A DNA stretch of 64,000 bases from Streptomyces sp. NBRC 109706 (GTDB taxonomy: Bacteria > Actinomycetota > Actinomycetes > Streptomycetales > Streptomycetaceae): positions 496,001 through 560,000 of the forward strand of contig NZ_BBOM01000004.1 of assembly GCF_000974485.1 (NCBI RefSeq), read 5' to 3'. Both the position numbers and the translations under genes were made by a program. This document shows positions 21,635-36,984 of the stretch, in pieces. Position 1 is the stretch's first letter, and each line of letters begins with the position of its first letter. The notes below the pieces were generated by a model that saw only the letters and a list, made by a program, of their open reading frames with translations, was not told the origin of the DNA and did no database searches.

Positions 21635-24600
21635 TCACGGGATATTCCACACCTCGTCTCGTTCACGTATGACAATGGACATACCGTCGGTCACTGTCGT
21701 GAACTTCCAGGATTCGTTGATGGCTTCGGCGGCGGTTGCCATGCGGAAGGGAACGGGCGTCCCTGCCATCTGGAAGGCGACCAAGCGCCGGTTGTCCAGG
21801 GTGAACAGGTTACCTTCTCTCATGACGAGTCGGATCGCGGGGAAGTCGGCGGGGTTCAGCCAGCCCGACCTCAGGCCCGATGCTACGTGGGCGATCGTCA
21901 TTCCGTCGGAGAACCGGTAGCTCACTTCGTCCTGGGAGAAGCGCACCAGGCTGGGGTTGATGCCGGGTGTCTGGTGGGCGGCGAGTCCGAACGGGTCGGA
22001 CCACGTGTGGGGGTTGTCGACGTAGGTGTAGTGATTGGCGCTCGGTTCGAGGCCCAGTGGGTCCGGCGTGGTGTAACGCGCGGTCTCGGGGTCGTAGTGG
22101 CGGTGGAAGTTGTAGTTCCAGCCGGTCTCGGGATCCGCGTACTGGCCTGGGAATCGAAGAGGAATGGAGACACGGTCATCGGCTGATGCCGAGGTCACCC
22201 CCCAGAGTGTCGACCGTGCGCTCCACGTTATCCGCCCGCTCTCGTCGACGAGGTCGGTCGGCGTCCCGATCAGATCCGTGACGATCGAATAGAACCGGGC
22301 GTCAGCTTCCTTCTTTGAGTATTCGGGGTGCCGCCTGCTCTCGGTCTGCGCGATGGGGCGACCGTTCTTGTAGTCCCATGTGAGGCTGACCGAGGAGGGA
22401 TTCTCTGCTTCGGTGGTTGTCTGTTCCACTAGGTCAGTGCCGAACCAGGTAAAGCCCGTCCGCTCCACCACATCGCCGGAGGCGTCAAGTCTTTCTTTCG
22501 CGATCCGGCGCCCGAGAGGATCGTAGCGATACCGCCATGTGGTGCCGTCCGGCGTGACGACCCCCGTCAGGTGGTCTTCCGCATCCCAGCGGTACCGCCA
22601 GACATCCGCCTTCCGGGAAAGCCTTGCCTTCCGCTTCAGGGTGACGCGCCCGGCGCGGTCAAACTCGTAGTGCGTCCGCCCGGCGCGGACCACGCGCATC
22701 CCCGTGATGAACCGGTCGCCCTGACTTCCGTCGTCGTCCACCAGGTCCCACTTGGCGGCGGTCTGATTGCCGGCGGCGTCGTACTGATAGCTTTCGCGCC
22801 ACATCGGGGTTCTGACCTCGGTGATGCGGCCAAGGGCGTCCGGCAGGAAGCTCACCTCGCCCTCGTCGGGGCGTGTGACACCGGTGAGAACGTGGTCGGC
22901 TCGGTAGGCGTACGAACGCTCTCGCAGCGTTCCATCCCGCGTGCTCACTGCCTCACGAGCCAGTCGACCGACCGCGTCCCAGGTGAAGGTCATATCCACC
23001 CCAGGGCCGATGGTCCGGTGCGTCTCGCGTCCGGCGGCGTCGTGGGCGAAAGCCAGGGTACGGCCACCCGTGGCCAGAGCCGTTTCGCGCCCCACGGCGT
23101 CGTACGCCCAGGTGCTCGTGTGGCCGGCGGGCGACACGCGGACCAGCGGACGTCCCAGCTCGTCGTAGGACTGGGTGACGGACTGCCCGTTGAACGTCTC
23201 CCGCGATATCCGGCCGAGGCGGTCGCGTTCGATGATCAGCTCGTCCCCGGAGACCGTCGCGTGGATGAGCCGGCCGACCTCGTCGTATCCGTACGTCGTA
23301 ACGAGGTCGCCCACGTCCTTCCGGACGATCCGGCTGTGCACGCCGCGGGTGAGGAGGACCGACTCTCCCGCGGCGTTGGTGCGGGCGATGAGCTGCCCGG
23401 TCGCGTCGAGGGCGTAGGTGACGGTTCGGCCGTCGAAGTCGGTTTCGGAGATCAGTCGGTGTGCGGCGTCGTATTCGTAGGACCACGTCAGGCCATGCGG
23501 TCCCGTTACCCCAACGAGCCGTAGCTCGGTGTCACGTTCGAAGGTGTAGTGGGAGCCGTCCGGGTTGGTCTGCGAGATGGGCTGGTCAAACGGGCCGTAC
23601 GAGAAGCGAGTTGTGCCCCCGTGCTCGTCGACGTGGGTGAGGCAGTTGCCTTCAGCATCCCAGGTCCACCTCTGGACGGAGCCCAGCGGGTCCGTGAGGG
23701 AGACCTGGTGTCCCTCCACGGTGTAGGCGGCCCGGTGCTCGCCACCCAGGGGGTCCGTCACCCCGACGAGGCGGCCGAACGCGTCCCGGTCGTAGCGCGT
23801 TGTTTCGCCCATGGCGTCCGTGAGGGAGATGGGTAGCCCCGTGGCGTCACAGCGAACCCACGTGGTGCGTCCTGTCGGGTCGGTGACGGATACCACGGCC
23901 CCGTGCTCGTCGTACGCCATGCGGGTCCGACGTCCCTCTGGATCCACGGTGGCCACCCGATTACCCGCCGCGTCGTACGAGTGCTGCCACGCGGTGCCGT
24001 CCGCCTGCGTGACTTCCACGGGCAGGCCGAACTCGTTGTACTTCGACCGGACATGGGAACCGTCGGGGCGGGTGGTCAGGGTGACGTTGCCCTGGTCGTC
24101 GTGTTCGTGACGGGTCGTGCGGCCCAGGGCGTCGGTGCGGGCGACGAGGTGGTTGTTCTCGTCCCATTCGCGGTATGTGGTGTGGCCCAGCGGGTCGGTT
24201 TCGGCGACCAGTCGGAAGCGGTCGTTGAGCTGGTAGATGGTGGCGTGGCCCAGGGAGTTGGTCGCGGTGGTGCGCAACGCCGCCTCGTCGTAGGAGTAGC
24301 GGTACTCCAGGGCCCGGTCGGTCCCGGTGGTGTACACGCAGCGTCCCGAGGCGTCGTACTCGTACCGGTAACAGGTGCCGTTGCGGTCCTCCCAGCGTGT
24401 CATTCGGTGCTGGTCGTCGTAGGCGAACGTCAGCGGCAGCCCGGAGGAGTTGTACACCTTGGCGAGGTTGCCCGCTTCGTCGTACTCGAACGCCCGCAGC
24501 AGCGGCGTGTCCTGGGCGGACAGCAGGGTGAGGGCGGTGACCCGGCCCTCGTGCACCGCGACGCCGACCCGGTAACCGCCGGAATGCGCGACCTCGTGTG

Positions 24601-26119
24601 GCGAGCCCTCCTCGTCATACGTCACTTCGATGCGGTTGCCGTTCCTGTCCGTGACGGCGATCAGGGGCAGCTCGCCGGCAGGACGGCCGGGAACCGGCGC
24701 GAAGTGGAGAGCCCGGCCCCTCGCACGCTGGTGGAGAGTGAACACTCCGCCCGGCTGGCCGTCCCAGGCCAGGCTCCAGCGCGGCCCGGTGACCGGCAGG
24801 ACCGGGTAGTCGGGGTCGGCCAGCGGAACGGGGTAGTGCAGTCGCATCCCGTCCTCGGCGTAGAAGTCCACCCCGTACTCGTCCAGCACCAACCGCTGGT
24901 CCAGGGTCGAGGCCCACGACCGGCCGAACCAGTGCCCGTGCCGATAGCCGGAGAGATGCTCACGCTGGAGGATCAGGGCCAGAACGCCCGGGAGTTCGAG
25001 GTCGACGTTGTGGAGCGTCATCTCGCCGGTTGCGATGTCGATCGGGTCGCCGACAAGCACCTTTCCCACTCCGCGAATGCCCTCCGCCTCCCACATCCGG
25101 CCCAGGTTCCGCAGATTGCCCGCGTAACCGCGCAGCCCGGTTCGCGCGGCGCGGAGGCCACCGCGAAGTCCCTGGGCGAGGCCACCGAGGGTGGTGATGC
25201 CCTTCATGCCCGGGATGCAGTCCAAAGCCGCAAAAGCGACGTCGAGGAGTCCGGCTTCTCCTCTGGCGTACTTGATCAGTGTGTCGGCGAGGACGACGAG
25301 GGCGGCGGCGAGGACGACCCAGGCCAGCGGTCCGCCGATGATGAGGACGACGACGCCGAGGACGGCGACGATGACCTTGCAGATCTCGACCAGGGTGTCC
25401 CAGTTGTCGGTCACCCACTTGATGGCCTTCTCCCACCAACGCCGGTTCTGGATACCGGCGTCACTCGCCTCGTCGATGTCGCGGGCACACTCGCGGGCCG
25501 CTTCCTCGCGCATCTCCTGGGCGTCGAGCGCCAGTTGGCGTGCTGCCGACAGCCGCTCCTCCGCGTCGTTCACCCGGCTCCGGGCGGCACCGGCGGCCGC
25601 CTCGGCGGCCTGCTGATCACGCGCGGCCGAACGCACATGGGCCTCGTCAGGCGGCTCGGCTCCCTCTCGCTCCCCCTCTCGCTGGAGCCGCTCCGCCTCT
25701 TCCCCCGCCCGCCCTACCCAGTCGGTGGCGTCCCCCAACGTCGACTGCGCCGAGACGAGATCCGCCTGCGCCGTGATCGCACGATCCAACGCCCGATCAG
25801 CCATGCCCTGCGCCGTCTGCAACTTCGGCCAGTAGGTGTGTAGCGCCTGACTACAGAGGCAGTAACTGTCCTCCAGCTTCGTCAGGTTGTCCGGGACACC
25901 GTCGAACTCACGGCGGAACGCCTCCGCCGACAGCCCCGCCCACTCCAGCATGGCGCGCTCCCCCGCCATGCCCCGGATTTTCGCCAACGCCTCACCGACA
26001 TCGTCGGCGAACTCCTGTAAGTCGTCGGCGAGTTCACGCACCTCATCAGGGTCGCCAGGCGTCGGGTCGTGATCCATGTCCACCGGTGTCCAGTCAGGTG
26101 GCCGCACCACAACTCTCAT
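21635..26119 (-). CDS. WXG/Rhs polymorphic toxin protein with variable C-terminal toxin domain
   Basis: The 1494-residue protein starts with an ESX-type helical domain containing W60-A-G62. An Ala/Glu-rich coiled coil (about 110-215) and a hydrophobic hairpin (about 235-285) follow, then the Rhs entry motif GDPIDIATGEM near residue 357. Over 900 residues of YD/Rhs repeats (for example YEYDASGR, YDAAGNR) end in the core boundary YTTPDPLGLEPSANHYTYVDNP...DPFGLA. The last 114 or so residues, from AHQTPG on, are unlike the core and are the presumed toxin. They carry a DNRRLVAF motif suggestive of ParB/sulfiredoxin-like nucleases. There is no signal peptide; type VII export is inferred. Confidence 0.9.
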   Translation of the reverse strand: MRVVVRPPDWTPVDMDHDPTPGDPDEVRELADDLQEFADDVGEALAKIRGMAGERAMLEWAGLSAEAFRREFDGVPDNLTKLEDSYCLCSQALHTYWPKLQTAQGMADRALDRAITAQADLVSAQSTLGDATDWVGRAGEEAERLQREGEREGAEPPDEAHVRSAARDQQAAEAAAGAARSRVNDAEERLSAARQLALDAQEMREEAARECARDIDEASDAGIQNRRWWEKAIKWVTDNWDTLVEICKVIVAVLGVVVLIIGGPLAWVVLAAALVVLADTLIKYARGEAGLLDVAFAALDCIPGMKGITTLGGLAQGLRGGLRAARTGLRGYAGNLRNLGRMWEAEGIRGVGKVLVGDPIDIATGEMTLHNVDLELPGVLALILQREHLSGYRHGHWFGRSWASTLDQRLVLDEYGVDFYAEDGMRLHYPVPLADPDYPVLPVTGPRWSLAWDGQPGGVFTLHQRARGRALHFAPVPGRPAGELPLIAVTDRNGNRIEVTYDEEGSPHEVAHSGGYRVGVAVHEGRVTALTLLSAQDTPLLRAFEYDEAGNLAKVYNSSGLPLTFAYDDQHRMTRWEDRNGTCYRYEYDASGRCVYTTGTDRALEYRYSYDEAALRTTATNSLGHATIYQLNDRFRLVAETDPLGHTTYREWDENNHLVARTDALGRTTRHEHDDQGNVTLTTRPDGSHVRSKYNEFGLPVEVTQADGTAWQHSYDAAGNRVATVDPEGRRTRMAYDEHGAVVSVTDPTGRTTWVRCDATGLPISLTDAMGETTRYDRDAFGRLVGVTDPLGGEHRAAYTVEGHQVSLTDPLGSVQRWTWDAEGNCLTHVDEHGGTTRFSYGPFDQPISQTNPDGSHYTFERDTELRLVGVTGPHGLTWSYEYDAAHRLISETDFDGRTVTYALDATGQLIARTNAAGESVLLTRGVHSRIVRKDVGDLVTTYGYDEVGRLIHATVSGDELIIERDRLGRISRETFNGQSVTQSYDELGRPLVRVSPAGHTSTWAYDAVGRETALATGGRTLAFAHDAAGRETHRTIGPGVDMTFTWDAVGRLAREAVSTRDGTLRERSYAYRADHVLTGVTRPDEGEVSFLPDALGRITEVRTPMWRESYQYDAAGNQTAAKWDLVDDDGSQGDRFITGMRVVRAGRTHYEFDRAGRVTLKRKARLSRKADVWRYRWDAEDHLTGVVTPDGTTWRYRYDPLGRRIAKERLDASGDVVERTGFTWFGTDLVEQTTTEAENPSSVSLTWDYKNGRPIAQTESRRHPEYSKKEADARFYSIVTDLIGTPTDLVDESGRITWSARSTLWGVTSASADDRVSIPLRFPGQYADPETGWNYNFHRHYDPETARYTTPDPLGLEPSANHYTYVDNPHTWSDPFGLAAHQTPGINPSLVRFSQDEVSYRFSDGMTIAHVASGLRSGWLNPADFPAIRLVMREGNLFTLDNRRLVAFQMAGTPVPFRMATAAEAINESWKFTTVTDGMSIVIRERDEVWNIP

Positions 26120-26149
26120 CCCCCCTGGTCATCTACTCACCGTGACGAC

Positions 26150-26178
26150 ATATTAGGTGAGCGTAATGATCATTTCAA
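26150..26178 (-). promoter_or_regulatory. Strong sigma-70-like promoter of the rhs gene
   Basis: On the minus strand TTGAAA (26178-26173), a 17-base spacer and TAATAT (26155-26150) form a near-consensus housekeeping promoter. It lies about 30 bases before the rhs ATG, which follows a G-rich CCAGGGGGG site. It is AT-rich compared with all surrounding DNA. Confidence 0.6.
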
Positions 26179-26504
26179 CGAGTTGCCATAGGAGTACGTT
26201 CCGTCTCTGACACCGTATGCGCTGAGGGGGACGGTCACCGGACGTTCGCCAAGCACCGGTACAGACCGAAAACCGGGTCACCTCCACAAGCAGGAGCCGC
26301 CTGCATAGCGGTCCACGCGATGTTCCCGGCACCCCAGATATCCGAGCATGGACCATCTCCACTTGAGCGGATGTGGTCGGCACCAGGAATCCCGGCTAGG
26401 AACTGAATCGCGTGCTCTCCGCGCCCGGAGGTGGTCCGGGATCTGAGGGGCGCCGTGGTGGTTCGGGTCCCCAACAGTCGGCCTATCACAGCTCATCGTC
26501 CCTA
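26179..26504. other. Intergenic region upstream of rhs
   Basis: This is non-coding sequence between the rhs promoter and the end of the MerR gene. Short frames cross it on both strands but none has a recognisable product. I see no repeats or structural RNA here. Confidence 0.5.
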
Positions 26505-27473
26505 CTACGGATCACAACAGAACGCCTTCGTCCCGTTATTGCTGTGTCCGGAGGCGGAGGCCTGGGTGGACCAGGTGAATGTCGGGGTCAGACTCTCGGG
26601 GGTGGGCCAGTCGTTGACCACTGCGAGTAGTTGGAGGTAGCGCTCCCTGCGGGGGTCGTTCGCGTTCTCCAGTCGGGTCGTCAGCCGGCGGCGGAGTTTG
26701 GCGTTGTCGGGGGAGCCGAGGAGGTGCGCGTAGTGTGCCGTGAAGGTCGCGACGATCGGGTCGGCCTGGGGTGAGGCCGGGTCGAGGCCGGTGGTCAGGG
26801 CCGGGCCGACCTGGTCGCGGATGGTTGCGACAACGTCGCGTCGCGGAACGGTCGTGTCGCTTTGGGCCTGCTCGGCTGCCTGGTCCTCGATCATTCGCCG
26901 CATGGCGGCGCGGAAATCCGGGTCCAGGGACATCTCGGCCAGCTCCACCCACGCCTGGACCTGTTCCGCCTCCGGGTTGTCCGGTAGCTCGGGGGTCATC
27001 GAGCGCATGGCGCCCGCGAATGCGGGGGCCGCGTCAAGGCCGCCGAAGACGGCGTCGAGGAAGTCGTCGATCAGACGTCGGCGTTCGTCCTCGGAGAGCT
27101 GGGCCAGCCGGTGCATGAGTTCCGTCTCCTCAGGTGTGGACCCGCGCTCGGCCACCGCCGTCAGCACCGCGCGCCGTAGGCGCAGGACGCGGATCTGCAC
27201 GGCCAGTGCTTCGGCGTGCGCCGCGGCGACCTCGGGAAGCGAGAGCTCGCGGTCCACGACCTTGCGGATCGTGGGGAGGTCGAGTCCCAGCTCGCGCAGG
27301 GTCCGCACGAGGTCCAGGCGTGCGACGGCGTCGATGGTGTACAGGCGGTAGCCGGCCGGGCTGCGGTCCGTCGGCGCCACGATTCCGCGATCGGAGTAGA
27401 ACCGAACGGTCTTGACCGTGAGACCGGTTCGTCGAGCCAGCTCGCCGATCGGGTAGAGCGTGTCGCCGTCCAT
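26505..27473 (-). CDS. MerR family transcriptional regulator
   Basis: The 322-residue regulator has an N-terminal winged helix (YPIGELARRTGLTVKTVRFYSDRGIVAP, residues 7-34) and a dimerising helix around residues 75-110. A C-terminal domain of about 200 residues resembles the helical ligand or TipAS-like region of larger MerR proteins. ATG 27473 is used. A 19-bp imperfect inverted repeat upstream (27488-27506) suggests autoregulation. It is downstream of, and codirectional with, a DUF899 gene 108 bp away. Confidence 0.9.
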   Translation of the reverse strand: MDGDTLYPIGELARRTGLTVKTVRFYSDRGIVAPTDRSPAGYRLYTIDAVARLDLVRTLRELGLDLPTIRKVVDRELSLPEVAAAHAEALAVQIRVLRLRRAVLTAVAERGSTPEETELMHRLAQLSEDERRRLIDDFLDAVFGGLDAAPAFAGAMRSMTPELPDNPEAEQVQAWVELAEMSLDPDFRAAMRRMIEDQAAEQAQSDTTVPRRDVVATIRDQVGPALTTGLDPASPQADPIVATFTAHYAHLLGSPDNAKLRRRLTTRLENANDPRRERYLQLLAVVNDWPTPESLTPTFTWSTQASASGHSNNGTKAFCCDP

Positions 27474-27487
27474 GCCCCTACCTTTGC

Positions 27488-27506
27488 GTCTCCCCCTACG
27501 GGAGGC
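27488..27506 (-). promoter_or_regulatory. Candidate MerR operator
   Basis: On the plus strand GTCTCCCCCTACGGGAGGC is an inverted repeat (GTCTCCC against GGGAGGC, one mismatch) with a 5-base centre. It lies 15 bases upstream of the MerR ATG, flanked on the minus strand by TTGAGC. MerR proteins typically bind such repeats inside elongated promoter spacers. Confidence 0.45.
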
Positions 27507-27581
27507 TCAAGTCCGTTCGTCTGCCGGCAGGGACCCGTGACGCCGGTGGTGCGGGCTGGGCACGTGTCATGCGTCACGCGT

Positions 27582-28427
27582 TCAGTGGCAGTGACGGGGC
27601 TCGGTCGTCGGGTCGGTGCCGGTGTCGGTGGTGCCCAGGTCGTCGGAGTGGTTGGTGTCGATGCGTGGCCACTGTGCCGTGGGACGGCCGCCGGGCCATT
27701 CTCGCAGTGGTGGCCAGTCGGGGGCGCCGCCGAGGGTTCGTGTGGCCTGTCCGAGGTGTGGCCAGCCCCTCGGTGAGTCCTCCCAGTTCTCCTGGCGTCC
27801 GAACGCGGTGAGGTCCATGAGCGCGTAGCTGTAGTCGACCACCTCGGCCCCGCGGTGCTTGGTCCAGTACGTCTCGTAGACGCGGTCGCCGTCGCGCAGG
27901 TAGCACACCAGGTGGAACAGGCCGAGTTCGCGGCCGACAAGTAGCGAGTCGAGGGAGGGCTGGGCGGAGTACCACGGCATTGTCCAGCCCATGAAGGCGC
28001 GGTAGCGCAGGCTCTCCTCGTAGGACGTCTGCGCGTCCCCGAAGCCGTAGGCCGTGTTCCGTCCCTGACTGAACACGGCGAAGGTGATGTCGCGGGAGTG
28101 CAGATAGGCCAGCTCGCCCACGTGGCTCATCACCCAGGTGCAGCCCTCGCACTGGTCGGCGGCCGGCCTGCCGGGCCACCACATGAAGTAGTAGGCGATC
28201 ATCTGACGTCGCCCCTCGAACGCGTCGAGGAGCGTCGTGGGGCCGTCGGGCCCCAGCAGCGGGCTGTCCGCGGCCACTTCGACCATCGGGAGCCTGCGGC
28301 GTGCCGCGGCGATGGCGTCGCCTTCGTGGGTGTGGGCCTTCTCCCTGGCCCGCAGCTCGTCCAACCGCTGCTCGAAAGCCGCGCGGTCGACCACCGGCGG
28401 TTGCGCCCTGCTGGGGTTCTCGGACAT
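27582..28427 (-). CDS. DUF899 family thioredoxin-like protein
   Basis: The 281-residue protein shows the DUF899 pattern: MIAYYFMWWPGRPAADQCEGCTWVMSHV near residues 75-102, FAVFSQGRNTAYGFG, and MGWTMPWYSA. DUF899 proteins have a thioredoxin-like fold and no established reaction. ATG 28427 follows AGGAGCCGCTG. It may form a transcription unit with the MerR gene downstream. Confidence 0.85.
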   Translation of the reverse strand: MSENPSRAQPPVVDRAAFEQRLDELRAREKAHTHEGDAIAAARRRLPMVEVAADSPLLGPDGPTTLLDAFEGRRQMIAYYFMWWPGRPAADQCEGCTWVMSHVGELAYLHSRDITFAVFSQGRNTAYGFGDAQTSYEESLRYRAFMGWTMPWYSAQPSLDSLLVGRELGLFHLVCYLRDGDRVYETYWTKHRGAEVVDYSYALMDLTAFGRQENWEDSPRGWPHLGQATRTLGGAPDWPPLREWPGGRPTAQWPRIDTNHSDDLGTTDTGTDPTTEPRHCH

Positions 28428-28539
28428 CAGCGGCTCCTGGAATCGCTTCGTTGCGACTAATGCGCAATCCGACCTGGCTCTGGCGTCTCGGAATATGCCA
28501 GCTGGCGCCGGGTTGCCCGGCGCGCCACCCCGGCCGGGG

Positions 28540-34551
<6,012 letters not shown>

Positions 34552-34552
34552 C

Positions 34553-36202
34553 TCAGCCCCGCGCCTGCAGGGCCTCGTCGTACTCACGGCGGATCTGCTC
34601 GCCGCCCTGGTTCAGCCAGGAACTGACGAAGTCGTCGAAGTCCGCGAGCGAGGAACGGCCGGAGACCACCGCGTTCTGCTGGTCGAGCAGCGCCGAGTTG
34701 AGCTGGGTGCCCTTGGTGGCCAGGGTCGAGGACGCCAGCCCGGCGATGTCCTTGGGCACCGACTGCTCGGCCGCCCGGGACGCCACCCGGAAGAAGCTCT
34801 CCGCCCAGGGCTCGGACCGGGGCGCCAGGGTGTAGACCGGATCGCCCGCGCTGACCGAGGTGTACTGGGTGCTCGGCGGGTCGGTCGGGGTGACCAGACC
34901 GTCGCGCATCTCCCAGTGCACGCCCTCGATGCCGGAGTCGACGAAGAGACGTTCCTCGCTGCCCCAGGGCGCGCTCAGATAGTCCAACACGTCAAGGATC
35001 TCCGCCAGTCGGTCGGCGTCGCCGGCCACCCGTGAGGAGACGGCGATGGACCGGCCGTGCGGCAGGTTCCGCTCCCAGCGGCAGTCGCCGCCGTCGAAGC
35101 CCTTCAGATCGAGGAAGTCCAGCCGCACGCCCTCGGTGTCCGACTGCCAGGTGTCCAGGTTGCCGCCGCCCACCGAGTCGGACCAGGCCGTGGGGTGGAA
35201 GACGGCGTTCGCCGCCGGGCCCTCCGGCTTGGTGCCGCTGAGCGCGTCCGGGTTGAAGGCGCCGGCCTCCCAGCAGCGGGCCAGAAAGGCAAGGGACTCC
35301 CGGTAGGCGTCGGTCTCGATCTTGTGGACGAAGCCGCCCCCGTCGTCCAACTGCCAGTCGCAGCCCACCCGGTACATCGCCTCGATGGTGGTCTGCAACG
35401 CGTCGTCGTAGAGCGCGATCCCGTGCACCGGCAGGCCGTGCGCCTGTCGCACGGTGGCCGCCTCGGCGAGCAGCGCGAACAGCTCGTCGGCGTCGGCGGG
35501 CGCCGGGTTGGCGCCGATCCGCTCCGCGATGTCCAGCCGGATCAGCGGGAAGATCGACAGCGGGTGCACCGGGCTGGGCACGGTCATGATCCGCCCGTCG
35601 CGGAGCGAGGACCGCCACGCGGCCTCGCGCCGGGCCGCGAGGTTGGGCCACTGGAGAACGTTGTCTCCCGAAAGCGTCTCGCTCAGATCGGCGAACGCGC
35701 CGTCCCTGATGGCCTGGAGGGCCACCGGGTTGTTGTCGTCGACAAAGACCAGATCGGGGACGTTTCCCGAGGCCAGCGTGGTGGCCAGCTTGTCGCCGTA
35801 CTGCGCGGCCGGCACGAAGGTGGTCTTGATCTCGCCGCCCAGCCGGCTGTTCAGCTCCTGCCAGTACGGGTCGTTCGAGACATCGGTCGGCGGGTTGCCC
35901 CAGGTGAACTGGAAGGTCGTTATCTGGCCGCCGGACAGCGGCTTGCCCTGGTAGGTGGCGTGGTACTCGGCCGGCTGGCCGACATAGACGTCGCACATCG
36001 CCTCGTGCTCGGCGACGAAGGCCGGATCGAGCGCGGGTGCGGGCGGCGCCCTGAACGTGGGGATGTCGAACGGCGCGTCACTGCGGGCGGCACCGCCGCC
36101 CCCGCCGCCTCCGCCGCAGGCGGAGAGCGGACCGGCGAGCGCGACCCCACCGAGGGCCATGCCGACCCCACCGAGGAAACGACGGCGCGAGAGCTGAGTC
36201 AT
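34553..36202 (-). CDS. Extracellular solute-binding lipoprotein (LplA-like)
   Basis: The 549-residue protein opens MTQLSRRRFLGGVGMALGGVALAGPLSACGG: a twin-arginine-type signal ending in lipobox LSAC, then a poly-Gly linker. The mature part has the type I sugar-binding fold blocks (LDPAFVAEHEAMCDVYVG, IPDLVFVDD-like segments) and the large size seen for LplA-family proteins. ATG 36202 follows GGAG by 10 bases. It is the first gene of the operon binding protein, two permeases, GH2 and GH43. Confidence 0.92.
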   Translation of the reverse strand: MTQLSRRRFLGGVGMALGGVALAGPLSACGGGGGGGGAARSDAPFDIPTFRAPPAPALDPAFVAEHEAMCDVYVGQPAEYHATYQGKPLSGGQITTFQFTWGNPPTDVSNDPYWQELNSRLGGEIKTTFVPAAQYGDKLATTLASGNVPDLVFVDDNNPVALQAIRDGAFADLSETLSGDNVLQWPNLAARREAAWRSSLRDGRIMTVPSPVHPLSIFPLIRLDIAERIGANPAPADADELFALLAEAATVRQAHGLPVHGIALYDDALQTTIEAMYRVGCDWQLDDGGGFVHKIETDAYRESLAFLARCWEAGAFNPDALSGTKPEGPAANAVFHPTAWSDSVGGGNLDTWQSDTEGVRLDFLDLKGFDGGDCRWERNLPHGRSIAVSSRVAGDADRLAEILDVLDYLSAPWGSEERLFVDSGIEGVHWEMRDGLVTPTDPPSTQYTSVSAGDPVYTLAPRSEPWAESFFRVASRAAEQSVPKDIAGLASSTLATKGTQLNSALLDQQNAVVSGRSSLADFDDFVSSWLNQGGEQIRREYDEALQARG

Positions 36203-36402
36203 GGCGTGAGTACTCCGATCGGTCAGGGAGCCGTCGCGGCCCGCGAGGCGGATTACCCCCCGGAACGTGAACGTGCACGTCGGCTGCTGCGGGAGGCCGC
36301 CGGGATGGCTGGACGGCAGGGAGAAGCGCCTCTTTGCAGGCAATATGCCGGCGCTTCAGCGGCAGATTAGGGAGCGGGCATCCTGCGGGTCAAGAGGCGT
36401 GC

Positions 36403-36414
36403 GTGAACGATCAC
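36403..36414 (-). promoter_or_regulatory. Possible regulator site upstream of the lplA-like gene
   Basis: GTGAACGATCAC is a 12-bp near-palindrome centred on CG, as in LacI-family operators. It is about 200 bp upstream of the lipoprotein start. It does not match the 16-bp consensus found elsewhere in the island, so a different repressor would be needed. Confidence 0.3.
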
Positions 36415-36636
36415 GAAAGACGGGCGCTGCGCGCGCCTTGGCCACCGGGCTTGCCGTGGTGGCGGGCGGTTGGCGGCCCGTGGGGTTGGCGGGGTGGGGC
36501 GTTGGGCGTTGGACGCAGGCGGTCTGTTGCGTGCTGGGGTGGTGGGGTGGTGGGGTGATGGGGTGATGGGGTGGGGTGCCGGGCGTGACGGCGGACAAGG
36601 GCCGTGGACCGTTGGGGCGTTGGCCGCTGGGCGCGG

Positions 36637-36702
36637 GGCGCCGGCTGCTGCCCGTGCTGGGGGTGTTCGTCGGGCGCGGGTTAGGGGTCACCGGGGTGTG
36701 CG
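36637..36702 (+). repeat. 66-bp direct repeat, copy 1
   Basis: This copy matches 36822-36887 at all but about four positions. The shared core runs from GGGGGTGTTCGTCGGGCGCG through GGTTAGGGGTCACCGGG. The copies lie 185 bp apart in non-coding DNA. Confidence 0.85.
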
Positions 36703-36821
36703 TTGTGGGACGACTGCCGTGTGCCGCGCGCTGGCCGTTGAGCGCTGGCGCTGCTTGCCGGGCGCGGGTCACGGGCCAGCGGGCTGTGCGCTCCCGAACT
36801 GGTGTCGGCCGGTGCGCGCGT

Positions 36822-36887
36822 GGTGCCGGCTGCTCCCCGTGTTGGGGGTGTTCGTCGGGCGCGGGTTAGGGGTCACCGGGCTGTGCG
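36822..36887 (+). repeat. 66-bp direct repeat, copy 2
   Basis: This is the second copy of the 36637-36702 repeat. The differences are C/T near position 3, G/C near 14, C/T near 20 and G/C near the end. It has no coding frame and no terminal inverted repeats, so an insertion sequence is unlikely. Confidence 0.85.
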
Positions 36888-36952
36888 CAGCGCGCTGAAA
36901 GCCGTGGCCGGGCGGTATGGGCAACGGGGCTGGCTGCTGTGCGCTCTCTGAC

Positions 36953-36984
36953 CGGCGTTGGCCGCCGCGCGGCGGCCAACGCCG
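36953..36984 (-). terminator. Terminator after the GH36 gene
   Basis: This is a perfect 32-bp palindrome with 16-bp arms (CGGCGTTGGCCGCCGC and its complement), about 78 bases downstream of the GH36 stop on its strand. Confidence 0.65.

Noticed and set aside
26235..26489. 84-codon minus-strand frame between MerR and rhs genes
   Set aside because: It has no start signal and no family resemblance, and its composition is not gene-like.
36637..36887. 66-bp repeat pair considered as insertion-sequence ends
   Set aside because: The copies are direct, not inverted, and enclose only about 120 bp with no transposase.
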